A model generated the notes under the pieces. It did no database searches and was not told the origin of the DNA. It saw nothing but the letters and a program-made list of their open reading frames with translations. The position numbers and the translations under genes were made by a program. From the NCBI GenBank assembly GCA_037039925.1, contig JAXRKP010000383.1, positions 82,501 through 146,500 of the forward strand: DNA of 64,000 nt, in the 5' to 3' direction. Shown here in pieces: positions 39,001 to 49,441 of the stretch. Position 1 is the first letter of the stretch; each line of letters begins with the position of its first letter. The stretch comes from Doris montereyensis. Its lineage: Eukaryota > Mollusca > Gastropoda > Nudibranchia > Dorididae.

Positions 39001-39599
39001 TGGAACTTCACCTTGGTCAAGAGAGGCTTGGAATAACATCACATAGATTTATATTATTTCATGTGCACATATTTTCAATATTTTCCCCGATATTTCATCT
39101 AGGTAATATTATTTATTAGTACTCCTTTTTTGTGTGACCTTTATTGGATTCATTTCAGGATGTTTTACATCTGTAGGTATTTATGGTTAATCTTTGGTAG
39201 TGGATCAGAAAGAACTGAAGAAAATTGATTATTAAAGAGTTCAGATTTAGATTTGGGGTCTTGAATCAAAACGATATAATTCTTTAGGTCTGAAATTCCA
39301 AACAAAAATCCTGGGTTTTATTTTCGATGTATGTCCATAGTTTTTTGTTATGTTTTCCGTCTTCATTTATCATATTCTTTATAATAATATGATCCGCACG
39401 CGTTGCTCTGCATACTTGTTGAGCTTTCCTTTTTATTTATTTATATTGACTTGCTAATCTTTCTGAGTTACAGTTTCTCATTTTGATGAACCATCCTTTC
39501 TTTCTGCGAGCTAGACGTTTAGTTTCAGTTGTGAACTAGGGCTATTGAAAATTGCCTGAGGTATATTTTGTTGGTACACTTTGGTTCATAGTGACCAGT

Positions 39600-40420
39600 A
39601 GTTTTATTTACTGCCTGTCCACATTTCATTTACATTAGCGTTAAGGATATATGTTTGTAAAAATTATGTTTGAAATGCAAGGATTTTTAAAAATCGTATA
39701 TTGATCACAGTTGTATTTTACATTGTTTTGCCTTCTTTCTTTCTAGTTTAAGATTGAATGTAATAATAACTGTTTCATGGTCTCCAGGCATGATGTTGAT
39801 TTGCTTGATTAGTCCTGGGTTGTTTGTAAAGAATAAAACCTAATATTTTGTTTCCTCTGGTGGCAGAATCGACCATTTGGCTCCATCCTAGTTCAGAATT
39901 GTGTCAATGTATTAAAAGACTAATGGCACTTTGGTTTTGGTGTTGTTTCAAGCCTTCTGAGCTCCGCTCTTTATCTGATAAGCTAAACTCTTCTCCTATC
40001 AAAAATAATGCTCTTTTTAAAATTGTTAATGGATATTTCTTGAAGTTCTTTACAAATTTCAGTGCTGGTGTCTATATCTGTGTTTGGTGGTCTGTAAACT
40101 GAGCCAACAATCAGATGTCTTTTTTCGTCTTAATATTAACTTTGCAGAAAATAATTTCCGTTATTTTTCCTGTGTGGATTATTTCACTTGTTAAGTTTTT
40201 CTTAATAGCTATGAGAACTCAACCTCCTTGCTTTCCTGATTCTATCTCTTCTGTATACTTCATTTGTATTAAGCAGTAGTTTTGGTGTTTTTATATCTGG
40301 GTTCAGCCATGCTTCTGTTCCCAGTATTATATCCAACTTTATACTTTCTTTCATTTACTTGGCATAATTCAACCGTTTTTCTGTACAAGCTATGAAAGTT
40401 TATAATTAAGCATATTATAT
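39600..40420 (-). pseudogene. LINE E endonuclease remnant
   Basis: Blocks include INFHSLYRKTVEL (~40,400), AEPRYKNTKTTA where the family has a TWL.P..-type motif (~40,300), and LGWSQMVDSATRGNKILGF (~39,880-39,830), which matches the family's 'Q.V..PTRG.N.LDL' motif. Stops interrupt it. Confidence 0.7.
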
Positions 40421-40779
40421 TATTCGGTTGTGTTGATTTTGAATGTTTAGGTTTACATCTAGGATTATGATTGTTAGGGTTTGATATTTGACTTGGTTTT
40501 AGGTTAAAATCTAGCTCATGGAAACAATTTGACCTAGAGCTAGTTCTGTTTAATCCTTTTACTTTAAATGTTTTAGTTTTAGGTTTGCTATATGTTTCAC
40601 TTTCAGACTTAGAACTTAGATATATTGTTTAAATTTTTAAGATCAAGGGAACTGAACTTGTTTGAAGTTGATAAATCAAAACTACTGAATAGGATAAAAT
40701 TGAAATTGGGCAATCCACATTGTGTGCACTCCTTGTTACTATTTTTGCATTTGAAATTCCTATGGTTTCGTGTAGACTT

Positions 40780-40910
40780 TGGTTGATCCCTAAACAATTC
40801 ATGTGGTAACAGCTATGACAGTTGTCAAATGCTATTACTTTATCATTCGATCTAGATCTACATCTTATGTTGCAAATTGGACAACAGACTGGTCTTCATG
40901 GTCCTGAGTT
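40780..40910 (-). pseudogene. LINE E PHD-like zinc finger
   Basis: Reverse-strand translation reads RPVCCPICNIRC, a short spacer, KVIAFDNCHSCYHMNC, then LGINQS. The Cys and His positions (C..C...C...C..C..H..C) fit a PHD-type or related zinc-binding finger, as found N-terminal to the endonuclease in some LINE proteins. A nucleic-acid or histone-tail role is unproven. Confidence 0.6.
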
Positions 40911-41000
40911 TAGTTCTACATCTCATGAGAGTACAATCAGTGAAATTAGCAAAGAGTCTTTGTAAATTTTATATGGTTTCAAGTATCTAAATCTGAAGAT

Positions 41001-41489
41001 TTGTTGTTTGCTTCTAAGAATAATGTGTTTTTGATACCAGCATGATTACGTGGTTTAAGTTAAATAAAACTTGTTTGTGAAAACATAATTTAGCTATAAT
41101 TATAATCGCCATTTTGCTACAGCGCCACTCGCAGCTCGGCTTAACGCTAGACATGTGGCCGTATACTACTGCTGGCCCCAACTCTTAGTGGATGGGGGCC
41201 GGGGTGGGGGTGGGGGCGATTCTGAAGTGATTATTTGCTTTGCTTTTGACTTGAGTTTAGCTTTTTTTCCTTTAGTATATACATGAGTATAGGTCCAAAT
41301 ATTGTCATCCTATATCATTGAAACGTTTGTAGCGTCCTTGGTTGTCGAGGAAACGGCCGCCATCTTGGGTTTTGATCCAATTTTTCAGGATCTGTCTCCT
41401 CACTTAGTTATGAATAAAATTACGCGAAATCTGTGCATATCGCTTTTTCCATTCAACATCTAAAATGTGACATTAGAAAATTGAGATGT
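41001..41489. other. no recognisable gene
   Basis: Short stretch with a G-rich patch at 41,185-41,220. Nothing was recognised. Confidence 0.4.
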
Positions 41490-42275
41490 TTTGGATATTT
41501 TTTTTAATGACTTTTTAAAAATTACATATAGATCTAGTGTATCTATGCAAAAATGGCACTTTTATTACAAAAAGAAATTCTCGAAAGAGTTACAAGATAT
41601 CAAAATAATCTGACGTCATTCTTTTAATCTTTACAAGAGGAATCTGTGTGCCAAAATTATACACATCGACCATTAAATAACGGAGGAGAAAGAAAATTAA
41701 TGTGACAAAAAGCTATATTTCGAGGAAAACGCAAATAAAGAAATCAAATGGATATAAAAGAAAACAAGACGTTTCATACAGGTTACCCTTCTGGTAGCAG
41801 CCCCTCTCTGTTTTCCCACTCTCTGGCACTGTTACTTATGTAAAGAGGTTTATAAATCTAGATTTAGATGGGCACTGTTGTGAAAATAAACATCAAAATG
41901 ACCAGTTATTTTGTTCTATTCCTCTATTCCTATACTTGTGTACGTGTTTACAAACGCACAGACCAGCAATGCTTGTACTTCCCCTCGTACGGATTCAGAT
42001 CTCGGCGAGCATGTTGTTGACAGCCAGGCGAAAACCATGTTACCAGATTTGGCTATTTACTGTCACATTATAGAGTTTTTCAGTTTCATCTTCTCAGTCA
42101 GTGTTAGGGTAAATTGACGTCACAATTTTGAGTATTTTTTCCTGCCCTCGCCTGCACAATGTTTTGCAGCAGAAAAATATACGTCACATGCATATTTCGC
42201 TGCTATAACCGTGGAGATCGTTTTACCCGAATATGAAAAGCACAGAAAAATCGACATTTTCGTCACAATCCAGGT
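41490..42275 (+). repeat. DR1 dispersed repeat, copy 1
   Basis: It aligns with 44,800-45,608 over nearly its whole length. Shared runs include 'TTTTTATTACAAAAA', 'CAAGAGGAA.CTGTGTGCCAAA', 'CTCTGGCACT.TTACTTATGT', 'TCTCAGTCAGTGTTAGGGTAA' and 'ATACGTCACATG'. It also aligns with the reverse strand of 63.42-64.0 kb. There is no coding frame, no tRNA-like head and no obvious terminal inverted repeat, so it looks like an unclassified non-autonomous element. Confidence 0.8.
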
Positions 42276-42283
42276 GACACCCC

Positions 42284-42345
42284 AGAGGTTTGATTTTGAT
42301 TGAATTTACCAACAGCCACAACTAATGCAATCTCCGGGACAAAGA
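42284..42345 (-). mobile_element. SINE1 tail fragment
   Basis: 'TTTGATTTTGATTGAATTTACC' followed by 'CCACAACTAATGCAATCTCC' matches the reverse-strand 3' end of SINE1. The rest has been replaced by the adjacent GA tract. Confidence 0.6.
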
Positions 42346-42730
<385 letters not shown>

Positions 42731-42849
42731 ATAGATACACATACGTATTTGATATAGTGAAAATCTTGCTTGTACCAAGATTAAATCTATTTAGTTACGT
42801 ATTCGATCGTCGGGAGTTTCCTGTCGATCTTCTCCGGCATTGTTGTTAA

Positions 42850-43270
42850 ACAATTGTTACCACATTTGGATATTTTTTTTCGACAACAACCATTCCAATC
42901 TGCATATCGATCTAAGCATACCACTGAAGCAGCTTTGTTACGAGTTTTAAATGATCTATTAAATGTTATTGATAAAGGCTCGATTACACTTTTAAATCTT
43001 TTAGACTTTTCGGCTGTATTCGACACCATCGATCACCATATTCTGTTTCAGAGACTTCATGCAATATTTGGCATCTCGGGCACAATGCTGTTTTGGTTTG
43101 AATCATATCTTTGGAACCGAAAACAGTTTATTGGCGTGGAAAGTTGTAGATGCAGATGATTTCATCTCAATTACGGCATACCTAGCAAGGGTCTGTGCTA
43201 GGGCCAATTATTTTTATCATTTACACTAGCCCATTATCTGAAATCTTTAAAGAAAACTCAATGTCTTACC
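42850..43270 (+). pseudogene. LINE family C RT, 5' half (split by LINE D)
   Basis: The forward frame reads FQSAYRSKHTTEAALLRVLN (~42,891), IDKGSITLLNLLDFSAVFDT (motif A, 42,969-43,028), IDHHILFQRLHAIFGISG and LFWFESYLWNRKQF. A 'YGIPSKG' block (motif B with a changed Q-G) and LSEIFKENSMSYHQY (~43,225-43,280) follow. The next expected residues of motif C appear only after 44,555, so an insertion splits the gene. Confidence 0.85.
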
Positions 43271-44555
43271 ATCAATATTTCAATTTCAATTTCAATTTCA
43301 ATTTCAATTTCAATTTCAATTTCATTTCAATTTCAATCATCTTTATTGATCCTTTAAAAAAGGAAATTATACTTGTGTTATCACAATTTCCGTTTGAAAA
43401 ATAAAAGAATACATCAATGCCTTCAAATTACAAACAAATTTAATTTAGTTAATCATTAAATGTTTAGATTTTAGGAGAAGTATACAAAAATTCAAAGGTG
43501 GGTAAATAAATAGTGCGGTGAAACAATATACATAAAAAATTTTTTTTGTAAAAGACAGAATAATTATAGACAAATCAGTTTAGCTTCATACACATTCATT
43601 AACTTATCATATATCATTCATTCACCATCCATCAATTTACATTTCTTAAACATTGTGAGGAAAACGCCATTGTGCTTTCAAAGTAAGGTATGGTCAAACT
43701 TTCGTCTGGCGCTTGGAAGAAAAGATCTAAAATATCTTTCAGTGCGGGATTTTAAATGTATAAGTCGACCGCTTCTACTACTTGTTTTGGGGATGGAGAA
43801 AAGAGGGTGGGTTTTGTCTTTAAGTATACTCCTGAGTTTGATCTTGTATTGAATCTTATACAGATCTTCAAAGTTCTCCGGCTCTACACCATTTAAGAGT
43901 TTCCCTATGTGTTTCAGTGTCCTATTAAATTTCTTCTTTTCTCTGTCTCTTGTATTTCCTCCCCATGCAGTTTTACTAAAAAAAAATAATACTCTTTAAG
44001 CAAGTTTGATGGAAAAGTCTTATTATAGTGTTATCAATTTGAAACTTACTTGCTCATAAAATACATTCTTTTGTTCACGTTCTTTAAAACTTTATTTCAT
44101 TGTTTTTGCCATTCTAGCTTCTCGTAAAAACTTATGCCAAGAAATTTATATTCATTAACTTTCTCAACTGTTTCATCTTTTATAACAATATCATTATGGA
44201 TGTTACTTGTCTTCATAAAATCAAAATCATTTCTTTTGTTTTGTTAACATTAAGTTGTAAATAATTGTCATCACACCATTTTACAAACCTTTTGATTTCC
44301 TGAGCATAATTGATTAGATCTACTTCTAACCTGATAAGAGCTTGGATAGATGTATCATCTGTATATTTTATTCTTGGGATATTTTCAAACGCAATTTTAC
44401 AATCATAAGTGTAGATAGAAAAGAGTATAGGTGCAAGGACAGTCCCCTGGGGTGCTCCAGTGTTTGTTACAATTACTGACGAGTCAAAAATACCATTCTC
44501 CGATTTTAATCTAACAAATTGAGGTCTGTTGGTCAGAAAATCTAAGATCCAGAGA
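43271..44555 (-). mobile_element. LINE family D inserted in LINE C
   Basis: Reverse strand. RT blocks are WILDFLTNRPQFVRL (~44,545), VTNTGAPQGTVLAPILFSIY (~44,475), RIKYTDDTSIQALI (motif C with Thr in place of Ala, ~44,370), NYLQLNVNKTKEMIL (~44,260) and EYKFLGISFYEKLEW (~44,150). A C-terminal region RSGRLIHLKSRTERYFRSF (~43,750) follows. The 3' end carries a hexanucleotide tail, (AATTTC)n as read on the + strand, at 43,275-43,340. It is 5'-truncated, which is usual for LINE insertions, and has several frameshifts. Confidence 0.85.
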
Positions 44556-44799
44556 GTTACATATGCTGAGGATACTGAATTACACAATGTTAATATCGAA
44601 GTTGAAATCATCAGAAAAAGCGAAGCTTGCATAGCCCAAACAAAGGAATGGATGAATGCAAACAAATTAAAACTTAATGATGAGAAAATAGGAGTAATAA
44701 AGATTGGTTCATAAAGACGACCGATGAAAAGTAATCAGAATAGCATAGGTTTAGGTGAAAATAAAATCAACATGGTGAAAATCTTAGGTGAAAAACTTA
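44556..44799 (+). pseudogene. LINE family C RT, 3' half
   Basis: YAEDTELHN (motif C, family YADDTQL) resumes exactly where the 43.27-kb half stopped. NIEVEIIRKSEACIAQTKEW and NANKLKLNDEKIGVIKIGS follow. The joined order reproduces a normal LINE C reverse transcriptase. Confidence 0.85.
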
Positions 44800-45608
44800 G
44801 GAATCAATTTTTTTTTTAATGAAGTTTTGAAAATACTTTATATCGTGAATGTACAAAACGGCGTTTTTATTACAAAAAAAATAAATTTCTCAAATACTTT
44901 ACAATATATCAACAAAAAAAACCGACGTCATTCTATTTACATTGACAAGAGGAACCTGTGTGCCAAATATAATACAAATCGTTCGCTAAATGGCGGAGGA
45001 GGTAGAATTTTAGTGTGGAAAAAATACATTTCGAGAAAAATGCAAGTAAAAAAATCAACAGAAAATAACATAAAACAAACGCTTCGGACCGGTTTCCCTT
45101 GTTGTAGCAGCCCCCCTTACTCTTTCGACTGTCTCTGGCACTATTACTTATGTCAATAGGATTATAAATCTAGGTTTAGATGTGCACTGTTGTGAAAACA
45201 GACGTCGAAATGACCATTTTTTGTTTTCTTCCTCTATATCCTATGCTTGTGCGCGTGTTTACATACACACTGACGCGCAACGCCTCTTATATCACACAGC
45301 GATGGGAGAAGTGTTGATCCGCGTCGGCAAACGAGGTCAAATATCGTGTGCTATCACATTTGGCGATAAACTGCCAATATACGGGTTTTTACTGCCATTT
45401 TCTCAGTCAGTGTTAGGGTAATTTACGTCAAAATTGTGACTGTTTTTAACTATCCTTGCCTACAAAATATTTTGTAAAAAAAAATTATACGTCACATGGA
45501 CATTTTTCTGCAATGAGCTTGTAGACAAACGATCGTTCTACCTGAATATGCAAAGAACAGAAAATTAACCTTTTGGTACAAAACTCACCAGGCCAGGTGC
45601 CGCCCCCC
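44800..45608 (+). repeat. DR1 dispersed repeat, copy 2
   Basis: Same order of conserved blocks as copy 1, ending at 'CCAGGCCAGGTGCCGCC'. It lies between LINE C and a LINE A copy. The 123-codon frame over 44,788-45,159 has no counterpart in copy 1 and is not counted as a gene. Confidence 0.8.
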
Positions 45609-45619
45609 CCCCTGCTTAC

Positions 45620-46985
45620 ACCCAAACAGGGACTAATGCTTTAAGGACATTTAACCGCTAGATTAAGCAACAATGTAGAAATGTCAGGAGGAGTAATAGG
45701 TAAAGAAGGAGAGACAACAACTTCTCCAAGTGGAGAGAGACAAATAGCTTTTTGCCTAAAGAATAACATGAAAATAGCCAATACTTTTTTTCTTCATAAA
45801 GATATCCACAAATATACAAGGGTAAATGAAGACAGGTGTGAAAAGTCAATGATAAACTACATAATAGTTAGCAGCTCCCTTTTTTACAGAACAGTGAAAT
45901 TAGGAAAAGCCCCAGGAGCAAATCAAGTTTATCCAGAAATGATTAAAAACCAAGGAGAAAGGCAGACAAACTGTGACATGCAATATGCCAACAATCATGG
46001 AAGTTCAAACAGGTGCCAGACGACTGGAAAAAATTGACACTGTGAGGAGGGACGAACTATGGCATTTCTTAAAAGAACACAATGTAGAGCTAAATTTAAT
46101 AGACGCTATTAAAAGTTTTTAAAATAAACCAACATGTGCAGTGAGAGCAGCTGGAAACATATCTGCAGAATTTGATGTAGATATAGGAGTAAGACAGGGT
46201 TGTATCCTAAGTCCTCTTTTGTTTATCACATTTATGGATTCAGTCGCAAAGGCATCCTCAAAAATGAAGAAAATGAATGTAGGTATGTTGAAACTCAAAC
46301 CAGTAAATGTATCAATACTTTCATTTGCCGATGATTTAGTTCTGTTTGGAAAATCAGAAAGTGACCTTCAGCCGAATATCAACATTATGAATAATGAACT
46401 AAATAAAAGAGGAATGAAAGTAAATGTAAAGAAAACCAAAACAATGCTAGTAACTAGGGAAGCTAAAACACAAAATATTAAATTGGGCAGGGAGAATTTA
46501 GAACAAGTTAAAAGCTACAATTGCCTAGGACTAATGCTTAACTGGGAGGGAAAACTACGAGAAGAAATCAGCCAGAGAATCAAAAAGGCAAGTGCAATAT
46601 ATAACCATCTAGGAAAGGCATTTGTAGGTAAATAAGAATTGTCAACAAAAACCAAAATGACAGTATACAATACACTTTATTATTGTCCTACTCTCGTCTA
46701 TGACAGCGAAATCTTGACCTTAGACAGTAGAGAATACAGTAGAGTACAGGCAGCTGAAATGAAATATCTAAACAGAGTAGTAGGAAAACTAAAAGAGACA
46801 AAATCAGAAACGCAACAATAAGAGATCAAACCAAAGCAGATGTCATAAAAACTAAGATAGAAATAAATCAATTGAGATGGTTTGGGCATGTAAGCAGACT
46901 GAATGACAATAGAATAGTCAAGAAAACAACGGTCGACAGCGTTTTTGCACTGAGCAAAAAACAAGAAGGGAGATGGAGTGGGGAT
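45620..46985 (+). mobile_element. LINE family A copy with internal deletions
   Basis: Endonuclease pieces lie at 45,680-45,890 (GETTTSPSGERQIAF, FFLHKDIHKYTRVNEDRCEK, SMINYIIVSSSLFY). They are joined directly to a KLGKAPGANQVYPEMIKNQG block that in full copies lies more than 700 bases further on. After another gap the RT resumes at 46,140: RAAGNISAEFDVDIGVRQGC, SILSFADDLVLFGKSESD and SYNCLGLMLNWEGKLREE. The RT frame is open for 164 codons (46,141-46,635), the best-preserved RT piece in the window. The copy ends after LRWFGHV near 46,985. Confidence 0.88.
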
Positions 46986-48315
46986 ACGTATCTGTGTAGA
47001 TCTATAATAATGTATACTGTATAAATAGCAGTGTTCGAAGTGGCATGGATATGTGAAAGAGCGTTCGGATAAGACACGATTAACAACAGTATGCCTGGTT
47101 TACATGTTATTTCTTTGCATGTCGATTCAAAAGTGTCCATCTCGGATTTCCATCTCAAAGAAGTAAGTTATCCCACGCCCCCACTGACTGCCTTTAACTT
47201 CCTGTCTCCTCAAGCGGAAGTAGTCATGGGGTGGAGGCACTGAGTTCTTGTGGGTGCAGGTAAGGATAAGAAGAAATTTACCTTCTTCACTGAAAACCGA
47301 TCATAACAAACCACCCTCTGAGCCCTCAGTAACTTTGTTCTCACTGACTCACAGTCTCAGTTCTCTGATTTACACTCATATATATGATATTACTCCTGAA
47401 ATTGGTATGGTAGGAGTGCCACATTAAAACGTATGAGTGAATAAGAACTGATATAGATGTGAATTTGAAATGAATGAATGGACTGAACATATGTCTAGAT
47501 CTAGAGCTAGATCTACTACACTCTAGTTCTGAGGTAGAGCTAGATCTATATTCTAGATCTATTCGCCAGGCAGGGCAGGATAAAATGTCAAGTGAGAGGT
47601 TGACTGCGAGTGATGAGATGAAGTAGGCCTAACTCTCAAGTAACTGTAACGAAGAGAGATCCAGTACCAATGATCGACATCTTTGTCCACTACATACAGA
47701 TCTTGTTTAAAGGATACACTAATACAGGCGAGGTTTAAGGTAAGACTGAAGATACCAGATAGATCTAGATCTACCTCCATCAGTACTCTGGATGAGCGCT
47801 AATCCTTCGGTTTAGGGCGTAAGAAAATGTGGGTCAAATTTGTACTTACAGTGACTAGATCAGACCTAGTGTGTCCTTGCATTTAGACGTGATACAGCTG
47901 TTACTGTTAGGATGAGATGCCTAAGGGACCTAACCTCGGATTTGATGAGGAAGGGGTGGGAGAGCTTCAGCCTTTTGGGATTGTGATAGATTAAATCTTT
48001 TGAATTTATCTGACTAAATTTTGTAGATATGATGTTAATCCGGAATCTATTTACATTTAGATCTAATCCTAAATATGTAAGTTGAGTTGGATTACGAGTA
48101 CAAATTTTGGGATAATCACACTTTAGCACTGCCAACATTTCACACCATACGATTACAAACTCTAGTTTAAAATCAATACTTATTCTTTCCTCGCCACTTT
48201 ACATGTAGACCTATGTCATCAGGAAACACGAATTGAGTTGGTCAGCTATTATGAAGAAGAAGAAGGCAGGCAGACACAAAGAGTTAATATCGACATGGAA
48301 ACATTGTTTCTCTTA
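46986..48315. other. no recognisable gene
   Basis: About 1.3 kb with several CTAGATCT-type repeats at 47,490-47,570 and 47,758-47,775. Reverse-strand frames of 70-90 codons have no family resemblance. Confidence 0.45.
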
Positions 48316-48319
48316 CTGC

Positions 48320-48622
48320 AGTGGGCTTAGTAATCCAGAGGCAAGGTGTCGGCCTCTCAACCAAAAGGTAGTGGGTTTGAGCCCCGCCAACGATTGAAAA
48401 ACGTTCTCAAGTTTTTTTTAGCAAAACTTCCCCCTATCCAGGTAAGGGGATCGACACCTAGTCTCATCGGAGATGGATGATAAAAGTACACATCACAACA
48501 CTCTGTGCACATTAAAATTCCTTTGGGTGTTTTACAGGGCAGTCCAGGCAAAATTAAAAATCCTATCAAAAACCCTAAGATCACCTTAGTTGTGGATGTG
48601 GGTAAATCAGATCAAATCAAAC
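48320..48622 (+). mobile_element. SINE1 copy, complete
   Basis: The head is 'GGGCTTAGTAATCCAGAGGC' (A-box-like) with B-box-like GGGTTTGAGCCCC at 48,371-48,383. The body has 'GATCGACACCTAGTCTCATC', 'TTTTACAGGGCAGTCC' and 'ATCACCTTAGTTGTGGATG', and the tail is AAATCAGATCAAATCAAA. A CTTAC pair just outside each end may be a short target duplication. Confidence 0.85.
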
Positions 48623-48689
48623 TTACGAAATTAGGTTTTTCGTGGCAGGAAGAGTAACGGAAATCTGTGTTCAACTATAATTTTGTAAA

Positions 48690-49000
48690 TAAATTTTGTG
48701 CACAACTGATTATTTCTTTCCCTTTACTTCATATACCAGACTAAAATAGTTATTAAATTGAGATCCAAGAAGCATAACATAGTGTTTACAGCCCTATTCA
48801 ATGACTTATAATTACATTTTTTTGCTTTTCCTGAAAAATTACTTCACACAGACATGATGCATGTCTAGACAGTTTCAACAACAATATCAAGATCCGTCTC
48901 TGGAACAGTTTCCCACCAGCTGCAGCTGAAGCTCATAACTTAATCAACTTTCAGAAACATTTGCTGACCCAATCATTTAGCTAACTAAAATCTATTCACA
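48690..49000 (+). mobile_element. LINE C-terminal scrap and shared repeat
   Basis: Positions 48,690-48,890 resemble 59,610-59,810 ('CTGATTATTT', 'GCAGCCCTATTCAATGA', 'AGACAGTTTCA'). They lead into a forward frame NNIKIRLWNSFPPAAAEAHN and LINFQKHLLTQSFS, the 'W..LP...' C-terminal signature of LINE reverse transcriptases. Both sites probably derive from the same LINE family, and only this one keeps coding residues. Confidence 0.6.
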
Positions 49001-49344
49001 TGTAACAAGCACATTTGGACTTTGAATGCCAGTGCGTTGCTGTTTTACCCAGCTTTTCATATACTTACGGAAGCATGTGTAACAGAAATCTGTCGTGTTG
49101 CCACTTAAAACAAGTAATATGGGAAATGTAGATCGGTCCTTCAATGATGGATGTTACTACATGAAAAGAAAAAAGAATGAAAAAAGGAAGATATTGTTGT
49201 TTAATGTTAGTGTATCTATGTATGTCATTTGCTTCTTTTGGTCTTTTTTCTTTCGCAGTGAAATTTGCATTCTTCTTGTTTTCTTCAACAAAACTAGAAA
49301 TTGGGTTTTGCACTTCAAACATCTAGTACCGGTTTACCTGAACG

Positions 49345-49441
49345 ATGGCTACTCCAAATTATCAGTCCGGACCTGGGGACACTCCAGCTGTCCAGGTAGT
49401 GAATACATCTCAGCAAAAGAAAGTTCTTGAAGATGCCCTAG
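49345..49441 (+). CDS. fyco1: FYCO1-like exon 1 (start)
   Basis: The ATG at 49,345 opens MATPNYQSGPGDTPAVQVVN, then SQQKKVLEDAL, before the donor G|GTAAGA (phase 1). The QKKVLEDAL stretch aligns with the LQRIIRDLQDAV region at the FYCO1 N-terminus, and no upstream in-frame exon is needed. I saw no core promoter motif upstream. Confidence 0.75.

Larger units (their letters stand above)
37690..41000 (-). mobile_element. LINE family E, decayed, with PHD-like zinc finger
   Basis: On the reverse strand a Cys/His-rich finger (~40.9-40.8 kb) precedes an endonuclease (~40.4-39.6 kb) and a reverse transcriptase (~39.0-37.7 kb). This is the layout of LINEs whose coding region starts with a PHD-like finger. 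Length is about 3.3 kb with many stops. The 3' end is near 37,690 and no clear tail or target duplication was found. Confidence 0.85.

Noticed and set aside
47866..48138. 90-codon reverse frame
   Set aside because: Complex composition but no domain, no partner exons and no conserved motif that I can see. Not reported as a gene.
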